A DNA stretch of 64,000 nucleotides from contig JAIVFH010000003.1 of NCBI GenBank assembly GCA_025765595.1, positions 310,001-374,000 on the forward strand, in the 5' to 3' direction. Under the pieces are notes generated by a model. That model saw only the letters and a program-made list of their open reading frames with translations, had not been told where the DNA came from and ran no database searches. The position numbers and the translations under genes are program-made. Positions within the stretch are counted from its first letter, which is position 1. Every line of letters starts with the position of its first letter. The stretch is from Obelidium mucronatum (lineage: Eukaryota > Chytridiomycota > Chytridiomycetes > Chytridiales > Chytriomycetaceae). Shown here piece by piece: positions 23,218-35,200 of the stretch.

Positions 23218-25581
23218 ATGCGAACGCCGCGATTTCGGCGTCTCCTTGTGCTCATAGCTGTGATCATCTGTGTCGTCTACTTCTGGCCAGGAAAGGCTTA
23301 TCTTCAACGGCAAAAGTCACATTCCTGGAGTGGTGTCCGTCAGTCGTTTTCCCATCCACGAATGCAAGCAACCAATTTCCTCAGCTATGTCCATCCTACG
23401 ATCGGCACCGAAGCGAATGGGCATGTATGGGTTGGTGCCACAGTTCCAAATGGTATGGTCAAAGTGGGAGTGGATACTGGTAAGCGTCTTAAACGATAGA
23501 AATGAGCCCAACAGCTAAACGCCGTTCCACAACTACGGGGGGTTTTTTTTTTGTGTTTTTTTTTGGTTTCTTGAAGATCACTCTGAAGTGGGATACTCTC
23601 ACAAAGGCAAAATTTACGGAATTTCGCACGTCCATGTTTCTGGAACTGTAAGGCAACGAAATAGCAGGATTGATTACTCTATTAACACTTGCAAAATAAT
23701 CAGGGCGGTGGCCGAAGTTATCAAAACTTTCCATTCAGCCCACACTGGACTTTTGGAAATGATACCTTGCCTCCATTGAATTCACGCCTGGACACTCTGC
23801 GCTCAAATGAAATCGCTAGGCCTGGCTTTTACGCCACAACCCTAAATTCAGTTAACGTCAACATATCTTTGACTGCCACCAACAAGGTGGGATTCCATCA
23901 ATGGACAACAAAACCTATGCAAACTTTCCTTGAAAAAGGAGCAATGCAAAGCGACGAAGCAACTGTTGATGAAATTCCCAAGAAGGCAACATTTCACGCC
24001 TTCTTCAAGGTTGCTCATGATTCAATGGATTCCTTGAAAGCACGTATCGAGTTTCTAAATGGTTCAAGACTTACAATCACCGGAAAGTTCAAAGGTGATT
24101 CAGAAACTTAAAAAAAAAAAAATCACTACTAGTTTTTTTTAACAGCCGATACTCTTTTAGACCCATGGGCAAATGGCCTCGGTCTGGGTGGTTGGGACAA
24201 GGGAAACTACATGCTCCATACTTGCATTGATTTTGATGACCAGGCATCTTCTTTTGGAATTTGGCGCGATTCTGAAATTTCTGGATATGATGTTGCATTG
24301 AAAACAAAAACAACCAACGCTCGTGAGGGGGATTCGCAGGGTAAAAAATTTGTCAATACGCTGGATAAGAATGACAAGGGGATTTGGTCTGGCTCGTTGA
24401 TTGCGGACTCCCAATCTGTAACCAGTTGAGTTCTTTCATTTCCTTCCTTCAATGCACAGCAACCGACGCAGTTTATTACTATAGGTGGTTATGCAATGGG
24501 TGCATATGTGTCATATCAGCTTGATTTGAATGACAGGAATACGGCAGAGCAATTCAAGGTTCAGTATCGAGTTGGAATCTCATATCTTTCAGCGGATCAG
24601 GCTTGCAAGAATCTGGATGCTCAACAAAACGTTTCTTTTGAAGAGGCGAGAAAGAAGGCGGAAAGCTTATGGGAAGAGGTGCGTTCAGTAAAATGCTATG
24701 CAAAAAAAAAAAAACAAGGAGACCCTTTGTTCACCCACTCCCCCAGTCTGTTAGCGCCATTTCTGCCAGCGGGGCATTAGACGATGACGATCTCCCTCTC
24801 CTATATACAAACTTGTATCGTGCATTCTTAATGCCCGTGGATAAGACCGGCGAGAACCCAGGATGGCCAGAAAAAGATCGTCTCGAAAAGCCATACTACG
24901 ATGATTTCTACTGCATATGGGACACTTTTAGAACGCGTGCGTATTTCCCGGCCATACATGGCCTTTTTTTTTTTTTGCTCTTCCGCTAACTAGTTTCTGT
25001 TCATGTCCAGTCAACCCGCTCCTCACTTTAATTGCACCATCTCTCGAAGCCCGCCTTCTCAACTCCTTGATTACAACAGCTCAACATACCGGCAACTTAC
25101 TTGGAGATTCTTTGGTGGCGAATACATGGGCCATTGTCCAATCTGGATCTAATGCCGACATTTTGTTTTCCGAAGCCATTCAAAAAGACATTCAAAACGT
25201 GGACTATGCCGCCGCCTACGAGCTACTGCTCAATCAAATGAAGAACGAGGCGCCTGATTATTTGTTTCAAGGGCGAGGGAATACGAAAGCTTGGAAAGAA
25301 GTGGGGTATATTCCTGCGACAAGTAGTAACGGAGTAGCGTCCCATTTCCATCGAAGCAGTGGATCTAGAACGGTTGAATATGCATATGGAGATTTCGCTA
25401 TTGGGGAGATGGCCAAGAAAATGGGTCACATTGAGGATGCCCAAAGTTTTAGGAACTCTAGTGGAAACTGGAAAAACATTTGGAATAATGAAACTGAAAA
25501 TAATGGCTTCAAAGGCTTTTTGATGCCAAAGTATGAAGGCAAATTTACAAGTTTGGATCCAGCGAAGGGGTGTATTGTAAG

Positions 25582-25634
<53 letters not shown>

Positions 25635-26438
25635 ACCTTCCGAAATCTTTTCTTTTTCTTTATTGTTAGCCTGGACGAGGTGGAAATGCTGAATTTTACG
25701 AAGACTGCTCTTGGACTTACAGCTTTTATGCTCCCCAAAATATGAAAGACGTTATTGAGTTTATGGGAGGCGACCAGCGATTCATTGAGCGCCTAGACGC
25801 GTTCTTTAGTTTGAAAATCTACAACCCTGGAAATGAGCCTGGATTTTTAGTTCCGTTCCTCTATCACTATGTCGGCCGTCCTGACTTGAGTACTGAAAGG
25901 AGCATCAAAATCACGGATCACTTATTTAGGCCAACCAGTGACGGACTACCTGGGAATGACGATGCCGGTACAATGGCGGCTCTCCATATATTTTGGTCGT
26001 TGGGACTCTTTCCTATTGCCGGACAGGACATTTGTAAGTCGTCTTCTCATGCACTGATTTTCAAATTAGTCTCTTGATTGGCTTAAAATTCGAAAAAAAG
26101 ATTTGATTCTGTCGCCTGTTTTTGAGGTTTCTTCAATTCGCTTGGACCTTCCTTCGTCCTCTTCTCAGACAACTGCTCCTCTCTCACCAAAGAAGGAAAA
26201 GAAGGAGGTTGCGAAACCGAAATATTTCCGAATTGAGGCCAAAAACTTGACGACAACCAATAGACAAGTGTTGAGAGCAACTCTTAATGGGAAACCACTG
26301 AATCGTGCATGGTTGAGACATCAAGAAATTAGTGGCGGGGGAGAACTCGTGCTGGAAATGGGGGCTGAGTGGGATGGGTGGGGGTCCAAAGAGCGGCCCC
26401 CTTCGTTTTCTGAATTGGGAGACAAATCAGGAAGATAA
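23218..26438 (+). CDS. GH92 exo-alpha-mannosidase, membrane-anchored
   Basis: Glycoside hydrolase family 92 enzymes are calcium-dependent exo-alpha-1,2 (or 1,3/1,6) mannosidases that trim N-glycans and mannans. The N-terminus is a signal anchor: basic MRTPRFRR followed by LLVLIAVIICVVYFW. The family N-terminal domain follows: VHPTIGTEANGHVWVGATVP (about 23390), HSEVGYSHKGKIYGISHVHV, SGTGGGRSYQNFP across an intron. In the catalytic barrel are YYDDFYCIWDTFR (about 24893) and YHYVGRPDLS. GNDDAGTMAALHIFWSLGLF (about 25954) holds the Asp pair used in catalysis. Early exons are 23218-23479, 23577-23647, 23704-24094, then from 24146. A (TG)n tract fills an intron at 25585-25631. The stop is near 26436-26438. 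Target linkage cannot be told. A Golgi or vacuolar lumen location is likely from the anchor. Confidence 0.92.
25585..25631. repeat. (TG)n microsatellite in a GH92 intron
   Basis: About 23 TG units directly after a GT splice donor. The His-Thr or Cys-Val repeats seen when translating across it are artefacts of this intron. Confidence 0.95.
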
Positions 26439-26521
26439 ATACAATAAATAAACGTGGGGTGATAAGAAATAATTTGTATCATGTTTTATTTGATATCACA
26501 GGAAGACACAAGAAGAAATAA

Positions 26522-27877
26522 CTAAAAAGCCGGGCCTTGAATCGTGTCATTATTCTTGACATCAGGTTGAAACTCATAGTCCAATCCGAAATAATCACAA
26601 GCCAAGGTCATGGCAGCCATTTTCTCAGAAGATTGGAAGTTTTCACGAAGAAACACGCGAGGGTTCTGGTTAATCACACCATGCATGTCATTGCAGAATA
26701 ACGTGTAAAGCTCCCTCCCGTTCTTCATGACACAGTTAACATTTAGGGAACTTTTTTCACAGTGGCGTTGAACAAACTGATGAAAACCACTGAGAGGGGA
26801 CCTTTTGTCTTCTGTGAACAAGTCCTTTAGCTCGGATGTTGCATTGACTCTGTTCGGATACGGAAATTTTGCCGAGTTTGACAAATGCTTGTCTTTTGCT
26901 GTCCGATAGGCGATGTATTCTTGGAAATAAAGAGTTATTCCCACAGGAACAAAATATTCTATATACCCAGGGTTCCTCGAACATCGTGAGATCGTTGAAG
27001 TCTTTCAAGGCTGCTGAGTATGTGTATATTGTTCATTTTCAACCGAGTGACCTCTTCATGATGTCGCTCTTGCGTTTTCAATTGTTGATTGTACATATCT
27101 TTTTGAATTTGAATCGATTCCCTTTTTGAGTCTGTAACTTCTTTCATAAGCTGACCAAACATAGCAGAGTCAATGACTGCAAGTGTCCCATTAACCGAAA
27201 CAGTACTATTTTGTTTCTTTGAAGCCGAGCCTGAATATAAACTATTATCAGCCATTTCGTTTGAACCAAACAGACAAAACACACCGATTTCATCATCGTT
27301 TTTTCTCTTCTGGCTGCTTGACGTCGCTCTCATGATTTCGGAGGCAATTTCAACAGAATTTTCAATAGCCCTTTTGGTGAATTTTATGGCTGACACTTCG
27401 GTTTCTGCAATTGCCTCCTCCTTCAAAATCTAAACTCGATTAGGGGGTACATCATGATGAGTTTGTGTATGATTACTTGACGTGATTTGGCATTTTTCAA
27501 GTTTGTTAAATCGTCACTGACGCGTTTCCAAAGCGGGGAATCAATCATACGCTCTGCAGCTGCCTGAAGAGAGAAGAATTTTAATTAAAAACGTACTGTT
27601 TTAGAGAAATGAAGCACATACTAGGAGTTTTGGATAGCGACAAGTAAACGCGTTATTCATTGCATGATGAAGGTCTTTGATGTCGGAATCAACGTTGAAT
27701 ATTTCTGGATCTTCCAGGCAGTACTGAATGAATGCCCCGTAATTCACAGCTCTTGGCGCAGTGTCTAAAACATATGTTTCGACTTGTTTTTACGAATCAG
27801 TGTTTGAGAAACATGAACAAGTACGAGATGGATTCGCAGTTACCCCTTTGTTTCAACCTTTCGTTCAAACTAGACAT
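26522..27877 (-). CDS. Hypothetical protein with coiled-coil middle
   Basis: I do not recognise this gene. Five exons are read from ATG at 27877: SSLNERLKQR, then DTAPRAVNYGAFIQYC, then AAERMIDSPLWKRVSDDLTN, then a long exon (about 27429-26980), and a last exon from about 26926. The middle has a nuclear-localisation-like basic patch (SSQKRKNDDE) and a coiled coil (MYNQQLKTQERHHEEVTRL). The last exon (EYIAYRTAKDKHLSNS to GLDYEFQPD) is globular with several Cys/His residues (RHCEKS, VNCVMKNG, LFCNDMHG). The stop is at 26522. It converges with the GH92 gene, with 83 bases between the stops, and AATAAATAAA lies in that gap. No known domain can be named; a lineage-specific fungal gene is possible. 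Confidence 0.6.
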
Positions 27878-28388
27878 AGTTAAGTCGATGCAGAGCTTCT
27901 AATAAATGTATTTGAGAGTTATGTATGTGTTCTGTTGGAGGGATGTCTTTTATGTCAAAAAAAAATGTTTGTCAAAAACTCGGAAGTTGCTTTTTTTCGG
28001 CTGGCATCACACCGAGAGCCATACTCAACTGAGGTTGATGACGGTTTGGACTGAGGTCTATCTCGGCAGTTTTGCCTCCGATATGATAAAAAGCACCAAG
28101 AGCCATACTCAACTGAGGTTGATGACGGTTTGGACTGAGGTCTATCTTGGCTAACTTCTGGAGGTCGGTCGCGGGCTAAATGAAGAACTTAAGATGAGCG
28201 TAATTTTTTTTGTTTGTGAGTTCACTGACATGGATGGAATCGAAAGATCTGCAAGTTCACAATCAATGTCAGAATCCTCAAAGCATCAACCAGTCGACGC
28301 GTATCGGAACCAACTCTTGATGATCATAAAAACATGTTTTTTAAAACGTATCAAAAAGATATAAATACATAATACATCTTGAATTTAT
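27878..28388. other. Gene-free stretch with a duplicated 58-bp segment
   Basis: Apart from the direct repeat listed separately, nothing gene-like is seen. Short readings through it come from the repeat itself. It separates two minus-strand genes. Confidence 0.6.
28010..28152. repeat. Two direct copies of a 58-bp unit (84-bp period)
   Basis: Copy 1 starts at 28010 (CACCGAGAGCCATACTC) and copy 2 at 28094 (CACCAAGAGCCATACTC). Both run through GAGGTTGATGACGGTTTGG to CTGAGGTCTATCT. They differ at only a few bases, so the duplication is recent. It is not coding on any convincing frame. Confidence 0.9.
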
Positions 28389-30977
28389 TCAATATTGCCC
28401 CATAATGCAGTCTCCAACTTCCCTAAAGTTGCCCATAATAATGTCGTTCATATCACACGACGCACTTTGAAAGTCGCGAATAACTTGATCAACTGAAACA
28501 CTGCTGGCATCAACCGCATTTGTTGCAGTAACCAAATAATTGCAGTACATCATCATTTGGCGCAAAAGAGGTTCCAGTTTCCCCCTTGATCCCACGAAGA
28601 CGGCATCCAGCGAATTCATTGCTTCTGTCACGTCTTCGTTGAAGCCATGATGCGCACGGCCTTTCCCTTTTCTCATGGCCACGGAAGAACAGCTGTTGAC
28701 CGGTTCCGAGATTCCACAGTTCGGGACGGCCGATTCCAATTTTTCAAATGCCTTTGCTCCGTCAGATCTCCACAAAAGTTCCAAAAGTATCTTGACTTGG
28801 CTGATTGAGCAAAAATGCTTGAGCTCTTGAATGATTTCTTGGTTCTCTTCCAAAGCGGCCGCGACAAACATTTTTGGAAGTTCTCGTTTCATATTCAGAA
28901 CTGTTGCTTCCGGAAACTGACCGCGATATACCAAACGAATCTCGGCCGCGGAACGTGGATTGAACTTGCGATTTTTCCAGCATTCGACTGCCTCGGATAT
29001 TTGTTTTGGGACACGTTCATGTTCCTGATTGGGAGACAACTCCACCTCATCGCCAAGGGTCAAATCAATCACATCTCCATTTCCGTTTGCATCATCATCA
29101 CCATCATCAACATCTTCGTTTTTGCGGGTATCAAGATGTTTCAGATGAGGGTAGAAGCCACAAACGTTTTCAACAAACTTGCCAAGGTCGTCGCCTTTGA
29201 GAAATCTTGACACGAATCCAGCCAACTCCCGTAATTTCTCTTGCACCAGCTTCAGGGCTGCAATCGATTCACTGTGGCCAGCTTGTAAATGATTTGCGAG
29301 TTTGTTTACATCCAGCTGAAGGTCAGGCACTTTTGACCCAGGACAACGCCACAACCTCTCCCATTGGGTCAACTCTCTCAATGCCAACCAGTCACACTCC
29401 CAGTCTTTGGTAGAGCCAAAATTCTGAACCAGATCACAGCACGCACTTTTAAATTGAGATGCCGCCAGGTATCCCCCGCAGTGCAACCACAGACAACCAA
29501 CAATTGTACCCTCTTCAGACCACATGTTTGGCCATCCAAGACGTTCCGAAACCAAATCACGAGACGAGAAACCATCTAAAGTCTCTACCACTGCTGCCAC
29601 AAACTCCTTATCAACCCCGTTTATATCTGACAAAGACTTTAACTTATCCCTTGTGACAGTTTGGTTTCCTGACAACCGAATCGTGTCCCACGAGTCGTTG
29701 ACGTCGTTTTGCAAAGCAGCGCCCACAAATGCCTCGCCAAGTAGAGATAGACATTTGAGTGCAATTGCTTCTCGAAACAAATTTGCTTTAAACATGCTGA
29801 ACATTATAAAGCTTGACGGGTTGGCTGTGTGGGTCAACAACCTGCGGTGGCCAATTCTTTTGGCAATGGCGGAAATGAGTTTCCAAAACTCAGGATTCTC
29901 GTTATCGGGTGCGACAAGGTTGAAATCGCGAAATGAGTCCGGAATTGAGCCGTAAAAATCAACGAGAGTATCGGAAAGGTCCGAACTGTCTTTTTTCCGC
30001 AGTTTCGATGGGGCTTTTCTGGCAATATTTAATGAGAACTTTCCCATAGTGTTCTGCAGTCAACGAATGAAAAGTCCATACCTGAAATCTGAAGTTAAGA
30101 GGCAGTAAAACGGAGATTCTAATGCGATGTCGATTATCCATTCGGGAACCCTCAGAACCGCCAAGTCTTTGACAGATTGAGTCAATGTTTGCAGTTTGAC
30201 TCGCTTTGCATCCATCTTTGCGTCTTTTGCATCGCTCTTCCTCTTCAAGGTAACTTCTTCGTGTTCTTTGGCCGACGCTTCCAGTTTGTCAAAGTATTTC
30301 AGAATCGTATTACGTGCTGGCGACTCAGCGGAGGCGTTTTTCCAGTCTTCTGAAGATTCCAGCCATTCATCAAACGCTTCTGTAAAGAACGGAGTCATGA
30401 TCTCAGGAGTCAGTTTCTTTGGGTGCTGGGCTGCATATACGCGATTCTCCGCGATTCGCCTGGGATGTGTCAGAGATTCAGCCGTTAGCAGCGGACCGCA
30501 TTTCTCGCCGGAAGCGTCGACAAAGGTGTTTATGAGGATGTAGTGGATGGCTTGCTGGCGACAGCCGATGGCGGCGCGGGGGTGCAGCACGATGTGTTTA
30601 GGAAACAGCAGCAGGTCGCGCTTGCGCTTGTGCGAGACGTCAGCAGTCAGGGCCTTGAGACACGCGAAGCACAGATGCAGGCCGAAGTCGGGGCGGATGT
30701 GCAGCACCTTCTCGCGGCACGCGGCATTCTCGCAGCGCAGCGCGACGCACAGCCGCAGCACGCGCAGCGGCGACGGCACAAACACCGCCGCCGCCGCGAG
30801 CAGCGGCCGCAGCAGCGCGAGCGTCTTGCGCGCGCTCTTGCCGCCGCGGAAGAGCACCGCCGCCACAACCGCCGCGTGCGTCACCCACGTCTTCCCCGCG
30901 CGGCACGTGCAAGCAAGCCGCAGCAGCTCGCGTGGTCCGACAAAGTGCGCCAGCGCGCCGAGGACATCGCTGTTCAT
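28389..30977 (-). CDS. F-box-like protein, about 840 residues, two exons
   Basis: The start at 30977 gives an F-box-like N-terminus (MNSDVLGALAHFVGPRELLR, then LACTCRAGKTWV). A Cys-rich patch follows (ALRCENAACREKVLHI, LHLCFACLKAL), possibly zinc-binding. The GC-rich 5' part (about 30960-30560) is alanine-rich. The first reading frame stops at 30060, but a 63-base intron from GTATGG (30081) to TTGCCAG (30019) joins TSDF-R to KAPSKLRKKDSSD in frame with the long second exon. Without this splice there would be two separate genes 12 bases apart. The second part has an acidic Asp/Asn run (DDGDDDANGNGD) but no named domain. F-box proteins hand substrates to SCF ubiquitin ligases; this function is inferred only from the N-terminus. 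The stop is at 28389. Confidence 0.65.
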
Positions 30978-31607
30978 CAGGTGTGGCCCTATTTTTCACA
31001 ACTTTTTATTATTGTATTAGGGTGACTTTATAAACGGTTTTCGACGACCAAATAAAAAAGAAATTAAGCATTCAAAAGTTGGCTGTAATTTTGCAGGTAA
31101 TTTTGACCCAAAAGAGCACAATTTTGGATCTGATTTCCTTCCCAATCATCAAGACCAAAAGCAGAACAGTTGTTGATGTCTGCAAAGTGTTAACGATAAA
31201 ATGTTGCTGATGGAATGAATCCTACAGCCCAATCGTTTGCATTCGCATAAACATCCATGGCACTCTGTCTCATCAGGACTGCTTGTAGTTTGTCATGGTC
31301 ACTCCTTAGAAACAATGATATTATTACAACTTCATCAGGAAACTGGTTTTTGCCGAAATAAATTTTGATGCATTTGATGTATTTCAAGGATTTCAAATGC
31401 AATGTGATGCATTTCAAATGAAAGGAATGATTTCCTTGCATTCTAGATGCACTTAGATGCATTTCAAATAATAGAAATAGTTGCTTTCATTTCAGAGACA
31501 GAAAGTTGCATTTCAAAGAAGTATAAATATTTTGATGAATTTGAGATGATTTAGATGTGTTCAGATTCTAGCCAGGGACTATGTGAAACTGAGGGATTTC
31601 TGCAAGG
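30978..31607. other. Gene-free stretch with diverged GATGCATTTCAAAT repeats
   Basis: No gene is seen. Between about 31360 and 31530 a motif like GATGCATTTCAAAT recurs in degenerate, partly overlapping copies. Similar text appears near 42960-43080. This may be an old satellite or the edge of a decayed element. The start of the F-box-like gene has TTTTTATTATTGTA about 25-40 bases upstream. Confidence 0.5.
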
Positions 31608-31701
31608 AGTTGACTTCCTAGGGATTGATCCCAGGCACATAAGGCAAAGCTAGGGGTTGATCCCAGGGACTATAAGGGACTTCCTAGGGATTGATCCCAG
31701 G
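31608..31701. repeat. Three copies of a CTAGGGATTGATCCCAGG-type unit
   Basis: Copies are at about 31617-31634, 31650-31667 and 31684-31701. Each holds the near-palindrome GGGATTGATCCC or its variant GGGGTTGATCCC. The retrotransposon inserted exactly at the end of the third copy, and a related GAGAGTTGATCCCCAGG follows on the far side (37781-37797), so the array was split by the insertion. Confidence 0.8.
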
Positions 31702-32193
31702 TGTTAGAACCAGATAGTCAATAAAAGACTTAAGGGTTCTTGAAGGCACGAGGGCTTAGGGGGCACGAGGGCTTGTCCAATAACGGCTTGAGGTCACGAG
31801 AGACGGAACAAAGAGTTACAAAACTGTAAAACTAACACAGAATGTATTGAAACTGAACTAAAACTCAGAGCAGAAAGCTTGCTATTTATGCAAGTTCTGG
31901 AATTTCAAATAACAAAAGTTCAAAAACTGAAAACAAACTGAAAATCAAACAGAAATTGTGATAGCAAGAGTGATAGCACAATAATATGTGAAATCAAGAA
32001 TGATATCACAAAATGAAACAGAAAAACTTAGTAAAGTGACAAATCAAAGATGACAAATACAAAAATAGAAACTTAAAGTAAAATGATACTAGCAGGGATC
32101 GAACCCGGGTTTCCATCGTGAGAGTCGCGCGTAATGACCACTAAGCTACGGAACTATAGAGAAATATCCCTATAAGACGGGTGATTGCTAACA
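31702..32193 (-). repeat. 3' LTR of the chromovirus (left copy)
   Basis: 492 bp, TG at one end and CA at the other. Differs from the right copy at an A/G in the T-arm of the tRNA-like part, an A/T in AACTATAGAG, and a G/T in GATTGCTAACA, which breaks the short terminal inverted repeat on this side. Confidence 0.97.
32097..32153 (-). other. tRNA-Glu-like sequence in the left LTR
   Basis: On the minus strand an A-box-like TAGCTTAGTGG is followed by CTCTCAC (the Glu-CUC anticodon loop) and a B-box GGTTCGATCC. Spacing matches a tRNA-Glu to within one base. It lacks a matching 3' acceptor strand, so it is not a working tRNA. Confidence 0.75.
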
Positions 32194-32211
32194 TCATCCC
32201 CTTCTTTTCTT
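32194..32211 (-). promoter_or_regulatory. Polypurine tract overlapping the pol stop codon
   Basis: Read on the minus strand, AAGAAAAGAAGGGGATGA ends directly at the LTR. Its last three bases are the pol stop codon TGA. It is the expected primer site for plus-strand DNA synthesis, placed immediately beside the 3' LTR. Confidence 0.85.
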
Positions 32212-35200
32212 GCGATTGCGAACACTTGCAGCAATCGCACCAGGACCAGGCTTATCGGGATATTTGGCGTGGAATTCAGAAACCAACTCAGCAGAACCCG
32301 AAACATTGGCAGCAGGCTCCCAAGAGCGGTCAGAGTTAGAATAACCCATCCAGTGGACTAAATATTGAAGTTTGTTGTAGAAAACGCGAGAATCCAAGAT
32401 TTCTTGAACTTCCCATTCTTCAGTGTTGTCCACGATAACTGGCGGAGGCGGAGGTTGGGTAAACGCGGCGACAATATTCTTAGTCTTGGGATGTAGCAAA
32501 GACGCGTGGAATACTGGGTGAATACGCATGGTTGAAGGTAAGGCAAGCTCAAAAGCGACTGGGTTGATGACGCGCTTGACTTTAAAAGGACCAAGTTTCT
32601 TATCATCAATCTTTTGAGAAGGACGATTAGTCTTGATATTGCGGCGATCCAAGAAAACCAAGTCCCCGGGTTTAATTTCCGGAACTGGTAACCGAGATTT
32701 GTTGGCTTGTGTGGTGTAACCCTCCTGGGCAAACTTTAAGTTCGCACGAAGGTCTTCAAGAATAGTTTTCATAGACGCGAGGCGATCTTCAGCGTCAGGA
32801 ACAGAGGATTCACGAATGATAGAGGGGTCAAAAATTGGATTGTGACCAGAGTTTGCGAAGAATGGTGTATGACCAGTAGTGGTTACCAAAGAATCGTTGT
32901 AGGCAAATTCGCAAAGCGGTAACTTGGAAACCCAATCGTCTTGCTGGTAGTTACAGTAAACGCGTAGGTATTGCTCAATGACTTGGTTGAGGACCTCAGT
33001 AGATCCATCAGTTTGAGGGTGAAAAGCGGTAGAAATGTTAAGTTTAACGTTTAGGAGTTCCATAAAACGTTGCCAGAAACCACCAGTAAAACGCGGGTCG
33101 CGATCGGATACAATGGATCTGGAAGCACCGTGAAGTCTAAAAACTTCCCGAATGTAGATGTCTGCGGTATCAGCACCAGTAGAAGTTTTTACCGTAGGAA
33201 TAAAATGGGCTTGCTTGGTAAGCCTATCTTTTACCACAAGTAAGGCATCAAAACCTTGACTAATAGGCAAGTCAGTAATCCAATCCATAGAGATATCCAT
33301 CCATGGTTTGGAAGGAACAGGTAAGGGTTGGAGAAGGCCAAATGGAGCATGGCGAGAAGAACGAGAACGCTGACACGCGTCGCAGTTTGCGATGAAACGC
33401 TGAACTACGCGCCGCATGCGCGGAAACCAGTAATCACGAGAGATTAACTCAACTGTTTTAGCAACACCAAAGTGGCCAGCAGCGGGAGCACAGTGACGTT
33501 GACGGAAAACTTCAAGTTGAAGCTCCTCAGTTGGAAGGTAAATAAGTTCATCACGAAAGATGAGACCGTTGGATTCAGTGAAGATAATGTGTAACTTGCG
33601 CTTTTTGTGTAAGGCGTACAGAGCAGACTTTGAAGTAGCGAGGGTGACGCGATCGATCCAGCTTTTGTCCGAATTGACAATGGTAATGTCATCAATATCC
33701 ACACGTTGGAACAGCTGAATAAAGTTTTGTTTATGCAGCTCATCGCCTTGCTGAGTGACATAGTCAGGGCGGCGGGACAGCGCGTCTGGTTTTCCGGAAA
33801 GTCGGCCAGGGCGATGAAAAATTTTAAAACTAAATTCCGACAACTTAGTCATCCACCTATATTGGCGACGGGTAAGTTGCTGAACGGCAGTAAAGTTTTG
33901 AAGGCGATCATGATCAGAGAACACAATGATTGGATCCGAAGGTTCCACGGCTATCAGGTAATGTCTCCAAGCCGCGAACGCGTCTACGATGGCAAGCAGT
34001 TCCTTGTCGTGAGTATCGTAGTTGATTTCCGCTGGAATTAACTTGCGGGAGTGAAAGGCAACAGGATGTAACCTTCCATCCGAACCGAACTGGGATAAAA
34101 TTGCGCCCAGTGCAAAATCTGAGCAATCAGTTTCCACATACACGGTGCGACTGGGATCGAAGTGAATCAGGACCGGAGCGGTGGAGAAGGCATGTTTAAG
34201 TTTTTCAAAAGCCGATGCCGCGGCTTCGGACCATGGAAAGGGTCCAATTTTGGCTTCCTTACGCGTTAGGCTGGTAAGCGGTAACACAATATCGGAGTAG
34301 CCGGTGATAAATTGGCGGTAAAAATTTGCAAATCCTAGAAAAATTTGCACGTCTTTGACAGACTGAGGTACCGGCCAACTGGAAACGGTAGCAACCTTGG
34401 CAGGATCCATCTTGACACCATCGGCAGAGAAGATGTGGCCCAGGAATTCCGTAGAACTGGTATGGAAGGCACATTTGGCAGGGTTGACTACCAAGTTGTG
34501 TTTCCGCAAGCGCTCCAAGACTTCCTTGACGTGACGTTCGTGTAATTCTTCATCTTCGGAAAAGATTAGAATGTCATCCAAATAAACGATGACAAACACG
34601 CCCAGTAAATCCGAAAAAATGTCATTCATGAAGTACTGGAAGGCAGCTGGGGCGTTGGTTAGACCGAAACTAACCACATTATACTGGAAATGGCCAAACT
34701 TGCAGCGAAATGCAGTTTTCCATTCATCGCCAGAGCGTATTCTTAGTAAGTGGTACGCGTCTGGGAGATCCAAGTGAGTGAAAATTTTAGCCTTGGATAA
34801 TTTTCCCGCAAGATCCGTGAACAGCGGTAGCGGAAACTTGTTCTTGACTACAATGTTGTTGATGGCACGATAGTCAATGCAAAGACGGAAACCACCATTT
34901 GGTTTCTTGACAAAGAAGCAAGGGGCGGCGACCGGAGAGGTAGAGGGAGATATCCAGCCTCTAGCCAAGGCATTAGTAAGATATTCCTGGAGAACTTTTT
35001 CTTCGGCTGGGCTCAGTGGATAAATTTTCCCAGCCGGCGGTAATTTTGCCGAAGTTCCATCTTCATTCTTAACGATCTCGATAGGCAAGTCGTAAGGGCG
35101 ATGAGGTGGAAGCGGCCGAGGAGTCTCAGACTTGGGTGCAAACACGTCCGAGTACTGCTTGTAGCGTAAAGGCACTCCTCTATCGTCAGAAACGATAGCA

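Noticed and set aside
25585..25631. His-Thr or Cys-Val repeat protein
   Set aside because: It is a (TG)n tract following a splice donor in the GH92 gene.
28010..28152. CRISPR-like array
   Set aside because: Only two copies, a long unit, and a eukaryotic nuclear setting.
30019..30081. Two separate genes at the F-box-like locus
   Set aside because: A 63-base GT-AG intron joins both frames. A shorter 28-base option ending at CTGCAG was also considered, but it does not keep the frame.
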